A DNA stretch of 64,000 nucleotides from CAYNKA01 sp964397655 (lineage in GTDB: Bacteria; Spirochaetota; Spirochaetia; DTKZ01). The notes beneath the pieces are model-generated. The model worked only from the letters and a program-made list of their open reading frames with translations, ran no database searches and had not been told where the DNA came from. Below are positions 51,775 to 59,526 of the stretch, one piece after another (position 1 is the first letter of the stretch; the number at the start of each line of letters is the position of its first letter). The stretch spans positions 124,001 to 188,000 of the forward strand of contig CAYNKA010000003.1 of assembly GCA_964397655.1 (NCBI GenBank), in the 5' to 3' direction. A program made the translations under genes and the position numbers.

Positions 51775-52925
51775 CGGTATCTCCCGTATTCGTGCAGGGT
51801 TTCGAGCATGGCGAGGATGTTCCGGGTCGGAACGTCCGCTTGGATGTTGTGCACGGTAGCGAAAACGAAGCCCCCGCCCGGAGCCATTACGTCCAGGACG
51901 CGCTTCACCTCGTTCCTCACCTCCTCTTCGGTCCCGAAGGGGAAGATTTTCCGGGTGTCGATCCCGCCGCCCCAGAAAACGAGGTCCTTGCCGAAGTCCT
52001 TCTTGAGACCGGCCAGATCCATGTCCCTGGCCGAATACTGGACGGGGTTGAGGATGTCGACTCCCATTTCGATGAAGTCCGGGATGATGCGCCGGACCGC
52101 TCCGCAACTGTGGAAGAAGATCCTCGCCTTCGGGGCCTTTTTCCTGATGAAGGAGAACAGCTTCCGGTACCTGGGGAAATAGATCTCAGCGAGGAATTCG
52201 GGCGAGACGAGGAGGGATATGTCGGTGCCGAAATCGTCAGCCTCGGACACGACGACGTCGCTGCCGTCCCACCCGCCGAGCATCGCCTCCCAATACGCGA
52301 GCTTGTACTCGAGGAGCTTTTCCGCCAGGGCTTCCACGCCCGCCCTGTCCGTGTAGAAGTCGGTATAGAAGAGGTCCGTTCCGCGGAGTCTCGCCGACAT
52401 CTCCATGAGACCTGCGCAATCGCGGTCCAGGATCGGGAAAAGCCCGCCCTTCCCGTCCGGCGCCTCGGACCGCGCCGCCTTTCGCGCAAGCGACGAGAGG
52501 CTCTCCCCGTCCGGCTCCGGAAAAGCGTAGACCTCGAGGGCGTCGGAAAGCCCGTCCCTCGCCTTCAGGGGCCAGGAAACCTGGCTGTAGTAGAGCTCGC
52601 CCGGCTTCCTCTCCCAGGCGACGCGAAAAGCATCCTCTACGACCCTGCTCTTCGGCCCCCGGATCCGGTCCGGACCCACGCGCTCGGTGTCCACGCCGAG
52701 GGACGCCGGGAATCCCCCTTCCGGGACGGCCGTCTGCTGGACGGTGTCCGTGAGAACGACGGGCATCGCGAGGGACATCGATTCGAGCAGCCTCCGGAGG
52801 GCGTCGGCGTGAATCCCGGTGACCGTGGTTCCGCCGATGTCGAGGGGAACCCGGTCCGGCTCCCGATGCCCGAGCGAGGCGAAGACGCGGCGGACCGAAG
52901 AAAGGCCCGTGCGGCAGTCGTTCAT
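51771..52925 (-). CDS. Uroporphyrinogen decarboxylase-fold protein of unknown substrate
   Basis: A 384-residue protein with the UroD/MtaA barrel: HREPDRVPLDIGGTTV near 20, EADDFGTDISLLVSPE near 225, an HSCG motif near 273 like the zinc His-x-Cys of cobamide methyltransferases, and NPVQYSARDMDLAGLKK near 294. The distal zinc cysteine is not evident; a His lies in ATVHNIQAD near 357. True heme-pathway HemE is unlikely in this context. It overlaps both neighbours by four bases (FCD regulator before, isomerase after), so it is an integral part of the catabolic operon, perhaps a lyase or methyl-group transferase. Confidence 0.8.
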   Translation of the reverse strand: MNDCRTGLSSVRRVFASLGHREPDRVPLDIGGTTVTGIHADALRRLLESMSLAMPVVLTDTVQQTAVPEGGFPASLGVDTERVGPDRIRGPKSRVVEDAFRVAWERKPGELYYSQVSWPLKARDGLSDALEVYAFPEPDGESLSSLARKAARSEAPDGKGGLFPILDRDCAGLMEMSARLRGTDLFYTDFYTDRAGVEALAEKLLEYKLAYWEAMLGGWDGSDVVVSEADDFGTDISLLVSPEFLAEIYFPRYRKLFSFIRKKAPKARIFFHSCGAVRRIIPDFIEMGVDILNPVQYSARDMDLAGLKKDFGKDLVFWGGGIDTRKIFPFGTEEEVRNEVKRVLDVMAPGGGFVFATVHNIQADVPTRNILAMLETLHEYGRYR

Positions 52926-53608
52926 GCCTTCCCCCCCCCATCGTCGAAAAATTTCAGATCGTGAACGAGGCCGTGCCGGATGTGGGCCCTCATAGCCTCC
53001 TGCGCCCTCTCGGAGTCCCCGGAAAGGAGGGCGTCGACGAGATCGCGGTGCCAGCGTTTCCAATTCTTCACGTCGCGGGCCCACGTCGTCTTGGCGCTTT
53101 GGAAGATGAGGCTTCTCACCCGGAGCTTCTCGAGTTCCCTGACGATCAGGGGGTTTCCCGAGCATTCCGCAATGTACAGATGGAGCCTCCGGTGTTTTTC
53201 GGAGAACTCGAGGATGTGCTCGGTGTCCGCGGTGTCGATCGCGTCGCACTCCGCGGCGTACTTCCTGAGGGTCTTGGCCTTCTCGGCGTCGATCCCCCCG
53301 GCGATCTTCGCCGCCGCCGTCACTTCCATCGCCTCGCGAAGCTCGTACCGGTTGACGAGGTCCTGCTTCGTCTCCACCGGGATGCGGACGCCCCACCTCG
53401 GCACCGATTCGAGAAGCCCTTCGCCTTCCAGCATCTTAAGGGCCTCCCGCAGGGAGACGACCGACGTTCCCGTGATCTCCGAGAGCTTCCTCTGGCTGAG
53501 GAATTCCCCCACGGGAAGCCTCTTCTCCAGTATCTCCCTGAGAAGGATGCGGTAAGCCTTGTCGACGCTCGTCAGGACATCATCGGGAATTCCCACGGCC
53601 CCCTCCAT
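52922..53608 (-). CDS. GntR-family regulator with FCD domain (FadR subfamily)
   Basis: Transcription factor for the operon it heads. The 228-residue protein has an N-terminal winged helix-turn-helix (about 15-75; LSQRKLSEITGTSVVSLREAL) and a helical FCD ligand domain (about 80-215). The FCD domain carries the usual Asp/His metal ligands, with FSEKHRRLHLYIAECSGN near 134 and RWHRDLVDALLSGD near 182. FCD regulators usually bind a pathway carboxylate. Its stop overlaps the UroD-like start. A palindrome just upstream may be its own operator. Confidence 0.9.
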   Translation of the reverse strand: MEGAVGIPDDVLTSVDKAYRILLREILEKRLPVGEFLSQRKLSEITGTSVVSLREALKMLEGEGLLESVPRWGVRIPVETKQDLVNRYELREAMEVTAAAKIAGGIDAEKAKTLRKYAAECDAIDTADTEHILEFSEKHRRLHLYIAECSGNPLIVRELEKLRVRSLIFQSAKTTWARDVKNWKRWHRDLVDALLSGDSERAQEAMRAHIRHGLVHDLKFFDDGGGKA

Positions 53609-53629
53609 GGCGGAACTCGTCCGTTGTAT

Positions 53630-53641
53630 TTGTTCGAACTA
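53630..53641. promoter_or_regulatory. Candidate operator of the FCD regulator
   Basis: TTGTTCGAACTA fits TNGT-N4-ACNA with a GTTCGAAC palindromic core, close to the TNGT/ACNA half-sites of FadR-type regulators. It lies 22 bases upstream of the regulator start, where autoregulation would act. One short match only. Confidence 0.4.
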
Positions 53642-53784
53642 TTCGTACCGTTTTATTCGTTTTAACATCCAATCCTCCTGCCGTCAAGCGAATTCATTCC
53701 CGTTTCCGGCTCGGACCGGCCCGCGGGCGATTGTCCCCTCCCGGTACGAACGGGTATACTGCGGAAAACTCCGGAGGGCTTCGA

Positions 53785-54135
53785 ATGGAACCGGCGGACA
53801 GGGAAAAAATCGAAAAGATCGTCTCGGACAGGAAAAGGGCGCACGCCGAGCTCGTACGCTCGTCGGAGGGCTACCGGGCCTTCACGAAGCTCGAGGAGGC
53901 CGCGTTCCGAGGCGGGGCGCTTGACGAGAGGACGAAGGAACTCATCGCCCTGGGCATTTCCGTGCACGTGAACTGCGAATCCTGCATGGAATGGCACATC
54001 AGGCAGGCCCTGGACCGCGGAGCGTCGAGGGAGGAAATTCTCGAAGCCGTGGAAGTCGGCATCGAGATGGGAGGCGGCCCGGCGACAGTCGCCGCCCGAT
54101 TCGCGCTCAAGGTCCTGGAATACTACGGGAAATGA
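53785..54135 (+). CDS. AhpD/carboxymuconolactone decarboxylase-family protein
   Basis: A 116-residue helical protein with the AhpD-type active site CESCMEWH (Cys64, Cys67, His71), preceded by TKELIALGISV. Such proteins act as peroxidase-linked thiol reductants or have no known role. The ATG at 53785 is 7 bases after GGAGG; the longer frame is rejected. It is divergent from the FCD operon and 80 bases upstream of the D-2-hydroxyacid dehydrogenase, perhaps co-transcribed. Confidence 0.85.
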   Translation: MEPADREKIEKIVSDRKRAHAELVRSSEGYRAFTKLEEAAFRGGALDERTKELIALGISVHVNCESCMEWHIRQALDRGASREEILEAVEVGIEMGGGPATVAARFALKVLEYYGK

Positions 54136-54215
54136 CCCGGAAGCGCGGTTCTCGCCCGGGCTCCTCGGCCGGTGCGGACCGCGATCGATTTCGATGACGG
54201 AAAGGAGAATGCCGG

Positions 54216-55184
54216 ATGTTGGTGCTGGAGAGACTCATCTATGAAAAGGCGAAACGGACCTTCGACGAAGTCGGGACGGAGAGGGAAATCCTCGACGGAC
54301 CGGACTGGCGCAGGATGCTCGAATTCCACGATGCGGAGGGTATAGGGGCCTTCATCATCAGCCATGAGCGTTTTCCCGACGAGTTCTACCGGCGGCTGCG
54401 GAAAGGATCGCTGCTCGTCCGCTTCGGGGTCGGATACGACGCGGTCCCCGTGGAACTGTGCCGCGAGCTCGGAATCCTCGTGGCCAACACGCCCGGGACG
54501 CTCGACCAGTCGGTGGCCGAGCACGCGATGACCCTCATCGCGGCCCTTACCCGGCACGTTCTCGTCCTCGATGCGGACATGAAGTCCGGCCGATGGAATC
54601 CGATCGTCGCGGAGGAACTCTCCGACAAGACCCTCGCGATCGCCGGGTTCGGCAACATCGGCCGATCCCTCGCGAAGATCGCGAAATTCGGATTCGGAAT
54701 GCGCATCGTCGCCTTCGACGTCGACGAAAGGATCCGCGACGCCTTCCCCTCCCTTTTCGACCGGTTCACGACGAGCTTCGAGGAGGCGGTCGGGGACGCC
54801 GACTACGTTTCGATCAACATGAACCTGAATCCCTCGACCGCGGGCTTCATAAACGCCGGACGACTCAAGGCTTTCAAGAGGGGGGCGGTTCTCGTCAACA
54901 CCTCGCGGGGCGGGGTCATCGACGAGGAAGCCCTGTACGCCGCCCTCAGCGACGGAACGCTTTCGGCCGCGGGGCTCGACGTGTTCGCGGCGGAGCCTTA
55001 CGTGCCGGCCGGTACCTGCGACCTCAGGAGACTGCCGAACGTCCTGCTCACGCCCCACGTGTCGTCCAACACGACCGCGGCGAACCGGAGGATGGCGGAG
55101 TCCGCGATCAGGAGCCTGAAGGCGTTCGCGTCGGGCCGCCTGGGGGAAATTCCGCTCGTACCCGAACTCCGGCCGAAGGCCTAG
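54216..55184 (+). CDS. D-isomer-specific 2-hydroxyacid dehydrogenase
   Basis: NAD(P)-dependent interconversion of a D-2-hydroxy acid and its 2-oxo acid. The 322-residue protein has RFGVGYDAVPVE near 69, TPGTLDQSVAEHAMTL near 91, the nucleotide motif GFGNIGRSL near 143, the catalytic Arg in NTSRGGVIDEEAL near 229, Glu in VFAAEPYVP near 260 and His in LLTPHVSSNT near 282. All three catalytic residues are present. AAAGGAG lies about 9 bases before the ATG. It could act on glyoxylate, hydroxypyruvate or a sugar-acid product of the neighbouring operon; this is not shown. Confidence 0.9.
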   Translation: MLVLERLIYEKAKRTFDEVGTEREILDGPDWRRMLEFHDAEGIGAFIISHERFPDEFYRRLRKGSLLVRFGVGYDAVPVELCRELGILVANTPGTLDQSVAEHAMTLIAALTRHVLVLDADMKSGRWNPIVAEELSDKTLAIAGFGNIGRSLAKIAKFGFGMRIVAFDVDERIRDAFPSLFDRFTTSFEEAVGDADYVSINMNLNPSTAGFINAGRLKAFKRGAVLVNTSRGGVIDEEALYAALSDGTLSAAGLDVFAAEPYVPAGTCDLRRLPNVLLTPHVSSNTTAANRRMAESAIRSLKAFASGRLGEIPLVPELRPKA

Positions 55185-55196
55185 GCCGCATCCGGC

Positions 55197-56402
55197 TCAC
55201 GCCGCGGGCTCGGGTTTTGATTCGGGGAAGAAGCGCTTCGTAGCCAGCGCGCTGACCGCGAGAAGGAGGGCCGTCGCGTAGAAGATGGACGAGAAACTGG
55301 CCGCCACCGCGATGGTCGCCCCGATGACGGGACCCACCGCGACGCCGAGGGAGTTAATGCTCGTGGCGATGCCGTAGATCGAGCCCTGCCGGTTCTTGTC
55401 GGCGCGCTGGCCGATGAGGACGTTGATGCCGGGAATCACGGATCCCATGAAGAAGGAACTCCCCGTCCTGAACACCAGGAGCAGCAGAGGGGTCCTCACT
55501 AGGGCCTGGGGTATGCAGAATATCGCGGCGGCGGTCAGATTGAAGAGCAGTGAACGGGCATAGCCGATGCGGTAGGCGAATTTTCCCATGACCGCGGCGG
55601 CGAGGGCTCCCGCGAAGGCGCTCACGCCGAGGATGAGGCCGGTGATCGATCCGACCTTCTCGATGCCGGGGCTCATCTGCTGGATGTAGAGCGGAAGCAC
55701 CGGATAGATGACGTTGTTCGCGACCTGTATGACGCCGATGAGCACGATGAGGAACATGAGATCCTTGGATTCGACGAGCGGCTTCATGTCGGGAAAGAGC
55801 TTCTTCAGGGAGAAGGGCTCGTGGTCCTCGGGGGTGAAGGATTCTTTGACGCCGACCATCACGATGACGCCTGCGAGCGCGAGCATCCCCGCGGTCACGA
55901 AGAAAGTGACGTCGTTGCCGAAGAGGTCGGCGATCACGCCTCCGATGAGGGGCCCGACGGAGGAGCCGATGAAGATCGAGGTCTGAAGAAGGCCGAGCCT
56001 GAAGCCGAGCTCCTCGGCCGGGACCATGCTCGCGACGAGGACCGTGGCGGCCGCGACCGTCCCCGTGACCGCGCCCTGTATGGTCCTGAGGACGAGGAAT
56101 TGTGTCGGATTCGTGGAGAAACCTATGAGAGAGATGACCACCGTGCCCCCGAACATGGCGCGGAGGAGCATGGGGCGCCTTCCGTAGGAGTCCGCGAGCT
56201 TTCCCCAGATGGGGGCCATGATCGCGAGAACCAGGGAACTCAGCGAGTTGATGATGCCGATCCAGAACTTGAGCTCGTCCGGGTCGGTGACACCGAGGTC
56301 CTGGAGAAAGAACGGCAGGATCGGGGTGGATGTATTGAATCCGGCGATGGCGAGAAATTCCGCCGCGAAAATCGCGTAAAAGCTTTTTTTCCAAAGAGGC
56401 AC
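55197..56402 (-). CDS. Major facilitator superfamily transporter (multidrug-type, 12 helices)
   Basis: Inner-membrane secondary transporter of 401 residues with about 12 hydrophobic helices. The MFS motif A-like loop GKLADSYGRRPMLLRAM lies near 66 between helices 2 and 3. QGAVTGTVAAATVLVASMVP near 113 resembles the motif C/antiporter region of drug exporters. It begins with GTG at 56402, 9 bases after AGGA. It converges on the dehydrogenase gene with a 12-base gap and lies 107 bases after the VOC remnant. Substrate unknown. Confidence 0.88.
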   Translation of the reverse strand: MPLWKKSFYAIFAAEFLAIAGFNTSTPILPFFLQDLGVTDPDELKFWIGIINSLSSLVLAIMAPIWGKLADSYGRRPMLLRAMFGGTVVISLIGFSTNPTQFLVLRTIQGAVTGTVAAATVLVASMVPAEELGFRLGLLQTSIFIGSSVGPLIGGVIADLFGNDVTFFVTAGMLALAGVIVMVGVKESFTPEDHEPFSLKKLFPDMKPLVESKDLMFLIVLIGVIQVANNVIYPVLPLYIQQMSPGIEKVGSITGLILGVSAFAGALAAAVMGKFAYRIGYARSLLFNLTAAAIFCIPQALVRTPLLLLVFRTGSSFFMGSVIPGINVLIGQRADKNRQGSIYGIATSINSLGVAVGPVIGATIAVAASFSSIFYATALLLAVSALATKRFFPESKPEPAA

Positions 56403-56509
56403 GTTGGTCTATCCTATATCTGTCCGGAAGAGACACTATATCCTTTTTCGGATACTTGGGAAAGTACCGCAGGGACGCTCGACCCCGCCTCAGGAAAGCG
56501 GCGGGATCT

Positions 56510-56698
56510 TCATCGCACCGCGAGGGGGTGTCCGCCCTTGAACTGAACGAGGTCCCATAGGTTTCCGTACAGGTCCTCGAAGACCGCGACGGTCCCGTAT
56601 TCGGCCTCCTTCGGCTCCCTGATGAACCTGATCCCCTTCGCGAGCATCGCGTCGTAATCGCGCACGACCAGGGCCACATGAACGATCGTCTGCTTCAT
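56510..56698 (-). pseudogene. Shrunken VOC (glyoxalase-like) gene with internal in-frame deletion
   Basis: A 62-residue frame whose first 15 residues (KQTIVHVALVVRDYD) match the start of a VOC domain. The rest (AMLAKGIRFIREPKE...YGNLWDLVQF) matches its end. The middle, about 60 residues with the central strands and a metal ligand, is missing. Full VOC proteins often have a second RDYDAML-like segment before AKG-RF, so recombination between two RDYD segments would give this junction. A good ribosome site, GGAAGGGAAG, remains. It follows the GNAT gene by 15 bases at the end of the TonB operon. It may be a remnant or a minimal protein. Confidence 0.65.
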
Positions 56699-56713
56699 GA
56701 TCTTCCCTTCCGG

Positions 56714-57352
56714 CTATCTCACGTAGGCCCGGATCGCGATCGAGAAGACGTCCTGCGTATGCCTGCGGGCCTTCTCCTTCACGGGGAAGCCCTCGTCGAA
56801 GGCGGCCGCCGCCGCTTCATCCACGTCGTACACGTCGCTGTACTTGAATTTCCACGCATGGCCGGCAAAGGCCTCTTCCTGAAGCTCGAGGGCGAGCAGT
56901 CCGTACGGGCATTCCCCGTTCATGTCGCCGATGCCGTAATCCCTGCCGCTCCTGAAGCCGTGCCTGCAGTAATTGCGCGGATCTCCCAGGATCACGATCC
57001 CCTTCACGCCCATGCCGGCCGCGATGCGCACCGTGTGGCGCACGAGGGAGCTCCCGATGCCCTTCCCCTGGAATTCTGGGAGAACGCTCAGCGGACCGAA
57101 ACCGAGGATTTCCGTCTCCCTCCCGCTCTCGTCGAAGAGCCGCGCCTTCGTGTACATGATGTTACCGACGATCTTCCCGCCGAGCACCGCCACGAAGTCC
57201 AGCTCCCGGACGAAATCCGGATGGCTCCTCATCACATGAGCCAGGTAATGCTCGCTGCAGCCCGGCACGTAGAGATTCCAGAACGCCTCACGGGTCAATT
57301 CCTCGACTTCGCGGAAATCCTTCTCCGTTTCGTTTCGAATTTCGACATCCAT
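56714..57352 (-). CDS. GNAT-family N-acetyltransferase
   Basis: Acetyl-CoA-dependent acyltransferase of 212 residues. The central acetyl-CoA loop is GFGPLSVLPEFQGKGIGSSLV near 85-105, followed by VKGIVILGDPRNYCRHGF near 117. The order resembles YhbS-type proteins, which have an extra C-terminal part. The ATG at 57352 is preferred because TAGGAG lies 8 bases upstream. It follows tonB closely in the same direction. Target unknown; a link to iron or ligand uptake is only positional. Confidence 0.85.
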   Translation of the reverse strand: MDVEIRNETEKDFREVEELTREAFWNLYVPGCSEHYLAHVMRSHPDFVRELDFVAVLGGKIVGNIMYTKARLFDESGRETEILGFGPLSVLPEFQGKGIGSSLVRHTVRIAAGMGVKGIVILGDPRNYCRHGFRSGRDYGIGDMNGECPYGLLALELQEEAFAGHAWKFKYSDVYDVDEAAAAAFDEGFPVKEKARRHTQDVFSIAIRAYVR

Positions 57353-57363
57353 GAGTTTCACTC

Positions 57364-58017
57364 CTACCTCAGGGTGAACCTGATCGGGTAACGGAACCTC
57401 ACCGCGACGGGCGTCCCGTTCGCCTTGGCAGGCGTGCAGCGGATTCCCTCGAAGGCAGCGATGGCCGCGGCGGCGAGGCCGTAGCCCGGGTCCTTGAGCA
57501 CGTCGATCTTCCGTATGGTCCCCTCCTTGTCGATGAAGAGCTCGAGATAGACCACGCCCTGGATCCGCTGCTTGTTGGCGAGGGGCGGATACACGATCTT
57601 GGACCGGACGAGGTCGGCGGGAATTCCCGGAGGATCGGAAATCTTGTGCTGGGGAAGATAGTCCGGCTCCTGGGCCACCGGAAGGCCCTGGGGAGCGGAA
57701 TCCGTTTCCACGACCTTCTTTTCGGTCTCCACTACCCGGTCCGCGACCTTCTCCTGAGGCAGGACCTCGACCTTGTCCTCCTTGGGGATCTCCCGCTTGG
57801 GAGGCTCGGGCGGGACAGGCCGCACCGGGACGTATTCCTTCACGTCCACCATCTTGAAGATCGAAGGGTCCTCGCGCTCCTCCTTCGCGGCCTGGGTGAA
57901 GGTGACGGTGAAGATCACGACGGCGTGGAGGGCGATCACGCCGAGGAGGATCGCCGAAGAGAGGGGGCTTCGGGTTTCGTCGCCGCGCGGGGCGCCGAAA
58001 ATTTCCTTCAGTCTCAC
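57364..58017 (-). CDS. tonB: TonB energy-transducer protein
   Basis: Links proton-motive force to an outer-membrane receptor. The 217-residue protein has one N-terminal transmembrane helix (about 25-43) and a Pro/Glu/Lys-rich periplasmic span (about 55-115, VRPVPPEPPKREIPKE). A C-terminal TonB domain (about 130-217) has GVVYLELFIDKEGTIRKIDV and ends in FRYPIRFTLR. It overlaps the second exbD by four bases. With ExbB, two ExbD and a receptor in one operon it forms a dedicated system. Confidence 0.92.
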   Translation of the reverse strand: MRLKEIFGAPRGDETRSPLSSAILLGVIALHAVVIFTVTFTQAAKEEREDPSIFKMVDVKEYVPVRPVPPEPPKREIPKEDKVEVLPQEKVADRVVETEKKVVETDSAPQGLPVAQEPDYLPQHKISDPPGIPADLVRSKIVYPPLANKQRIQGVVYLELFIDKEGTIRKIDVLKDPGYGLAAAAIAAFEGIRCTPAKANGTPVAVRFRYPIRFTLR

Positions 58018-58427
58018 GGCTTCCCCCTCGCGTCCTTCACCACGAACGAAACCACGCGGTGCTGGAGGAGCTTCAGGATCTCCACGACGCCGTTCACGTA
58101 CCGGTAGGGAGTGTCCCGGTCCGCGAGGATGTGGATCCGCACGGAGGGGTTCTCCGCCACGGCGTCGACGACCGCGCTTTCGACGTCGCCGAGGGTGAGT
58201 TCCGCTCCCTTGTAGAAGACCCTGCCCGTCCTGTCGATCCAGATCTCCAGGTTCTTGTCGCCCTGGGTGTTCTCCTGATGGCGGGCCTCGGGGTAGTCGA
58301 TCGGGATCTCGTACCGGTAGTTGATGAGGGAGATGAGCATGATGAAGATGAGGAGCAGGAACGAGACGTCGGACATCGCGTTGATGGGGATGATGGGCTG
58401 TCGCCTCGGGCGCCTTCTTATGTTCAT
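58014..58427 (-). CDS. exbD: ExbD/TolR-family protein, second copy
   Basis: Proton-channel partner of ExbB. The 137-residue protein has an N-terminal basic segment, one transmembrane helix (about 20-40; MSDVSFLLLIFIMLI, with the conserved Asp near 19) and a periplasmic domain with RIHILADRDTPYRYVNGVVEIL near 94. It overlaps tonB and the first exbD by four bases each. Tandem exbD genes suggest a hetero-oligomeric ExbD, as found in several diderm groups. Confidence 0.9.
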   Translation of the reverse strand: MNIRRRPRRQPIIPINAMSDVSFLLLIFIMLISLINYRYEIPIDYPEARHQENTQGDKNLEIWIDRTGRVFYKGAELTLGDVESAVVDAVAENPSVRIHILADRDTPYRYVNGVVEILKLLQHRVVSFVVKDARGKP

Positions 58428-58834
58428 CGCCCCTCCCCCGCCATCGTGAAGGCGAAGTTGTCCACCTCGAGCTTCTTCACGAGATCGATCACGTCGACGA
58501 CCTGCTGATAGGGCACGTCCGGGTGGATGCGGAGCTGGAAGGTCATGTTGGGCCTGGCCTGCTTGGTCTCGGCGACGATCTCTTCGAGCTTCGCGGCCTC
58601 CACGGGCTCCCCCTTGAGGAGGAGGAGGCCGTCCCTGTCCAGCTCGATCCGGACGAGGTCGTCCACGTTCACGAGCTTCGTCGAGTTCTTCCGCGGAAGG
58701 CCGAGGAGGAAGCCGGAATTGACGTTGAACACCGCGATCACGATGAAGTAGATGATGAGGAGAAAGGCGAGGTCGCTCAGGGTGGCGGAGTCCGAAAGGT
58801 CGAACTTGTTCTTCCGCCTCGTGCGGATGTTCAT
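58424..58834 (-). CDS. exbD: ExbD/TolR-family protein, first copy
   Basis: The 136-residue protein has MNIRTRRKNKFDLSDSAT at the N-terminus, one transmembrane helix (about 20-40; LSDLAFLLIIYFIVIAVF, with the conserved Asp near 21) and a periplasmic domain with FQLRIHPDVPYQQVVDVIDLV near 98. It starts 4 bases after exbB and overlaps the second exbD by four bases. The two copies are only loosely alike outside the helix. Confidence 0.9.
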   Translation of the reverse strand: MNIRTRRKNKFDLSDSATLSDLAFLLIIYFIVIAVFNVNSGFLLGLPRKNSTKLVNVDDLVRIELDRDGLLLLKGEPVEAAKLEEIVAETKQARPNMTFQLRIHPDVPYQQVVDVIDLVKKLEVDNFAFTMAGEGR

Positions 58835-58838
58835 GGCT

Positions 58839-59522
58839 TCACTTCACCGGCACGTCTTCGGCTATCCGTGAAACGCCGGTCTCCTCCGATGCGGCCAGGG
58901 CCCCGGATTTCACGAGCGAGGTGAGGATCTCGTTGCCGGATTCCTCGACGCCGGCGGCGAAGCGGTCCGCGATGTGGGCGAAGACGTTGTAGCCGGCGAT
59001 CGCCACGATGGCGATGCAGAGGCCGTACACCGTGGTGATGAGGGCCTCGTAGATGCCGCCCGCCACGAGCTGGGCGTTCACGTCCTTCGCGCTCGCGATC
59101 GAATGGAAGGCTCCTATCATCCCGGATACCGTCCCGAGGAAGCCCGTGATCGGCGAGAGCGAGCCCAGGGCCACGAGGAGGTCGAAACCCTTCTCCAGGC
59201 TCTTGATCCGCTTCGAGGCCGCCGCCTCCATGGCCCGCTCCACGCGGTGCTCGCCGAGGCCTACCACCTTCAGGCCGGCGAGGAAGATCGGCGCCGCGAG
59301 AAGGTTCTTCTTCGCGGCGGCGCAGGCCTCTTCGGCTCCGGCGAGGTCGCCGGCGTCGATCCGCTCCACGACCGCCTTCTTGATCCGCGCGACGTCGAGG
59401 TCGGTGAGCAGAACGCGGACCGTGCGTTCGAGGACGATGGTGATCGTCGCGACCGAGAAGAAGAGCAGGGGCCACATCGTCCAGCCGCCGAGCTCGAATA
59501 CCTGAACCAGAGTCATCTGCAT
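58839..59522 (-). CDS. exbB: ExbB/TolQ-family proton channel protein
   Basis: Inner-membrane core of the TonB motor. The 227-residue protein has transmembrane helices near 12-33, about 112-135 (GSLSPITGFLGTVSGMIGAF) and about 152-178 (EALITTVYGLCIAIVAIAGY), the standard ExbB layout. The ATG at 59522 is 7 bases after AGGA, which overlaps the end of the lipoprotein gene. Eight further residues in the open frame belong to that overlap. Confidence 0.92.
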   Translation of the reverse strand: MQMTLVQVFELGGWTMWPLLFFSVATITIVLERTVRVLLTDLDVARIKKAVVERIDAGDLAGAEEACAAAKKNLLAAPIFLAGLKVVGLGEHRVERAMEAAASKRIKSLEKGFDLLVALGSLSPITGFLGTVSGMIGAFHSIASAKDVNAQLVAGGIYEALITTVYGLCIAIVAIAGYNVFAHIADRFAAGVEESGNEILTSLVKSGALAASEETGVSRIAEDVPVK

Positions 59523-59526
59523 GGCG

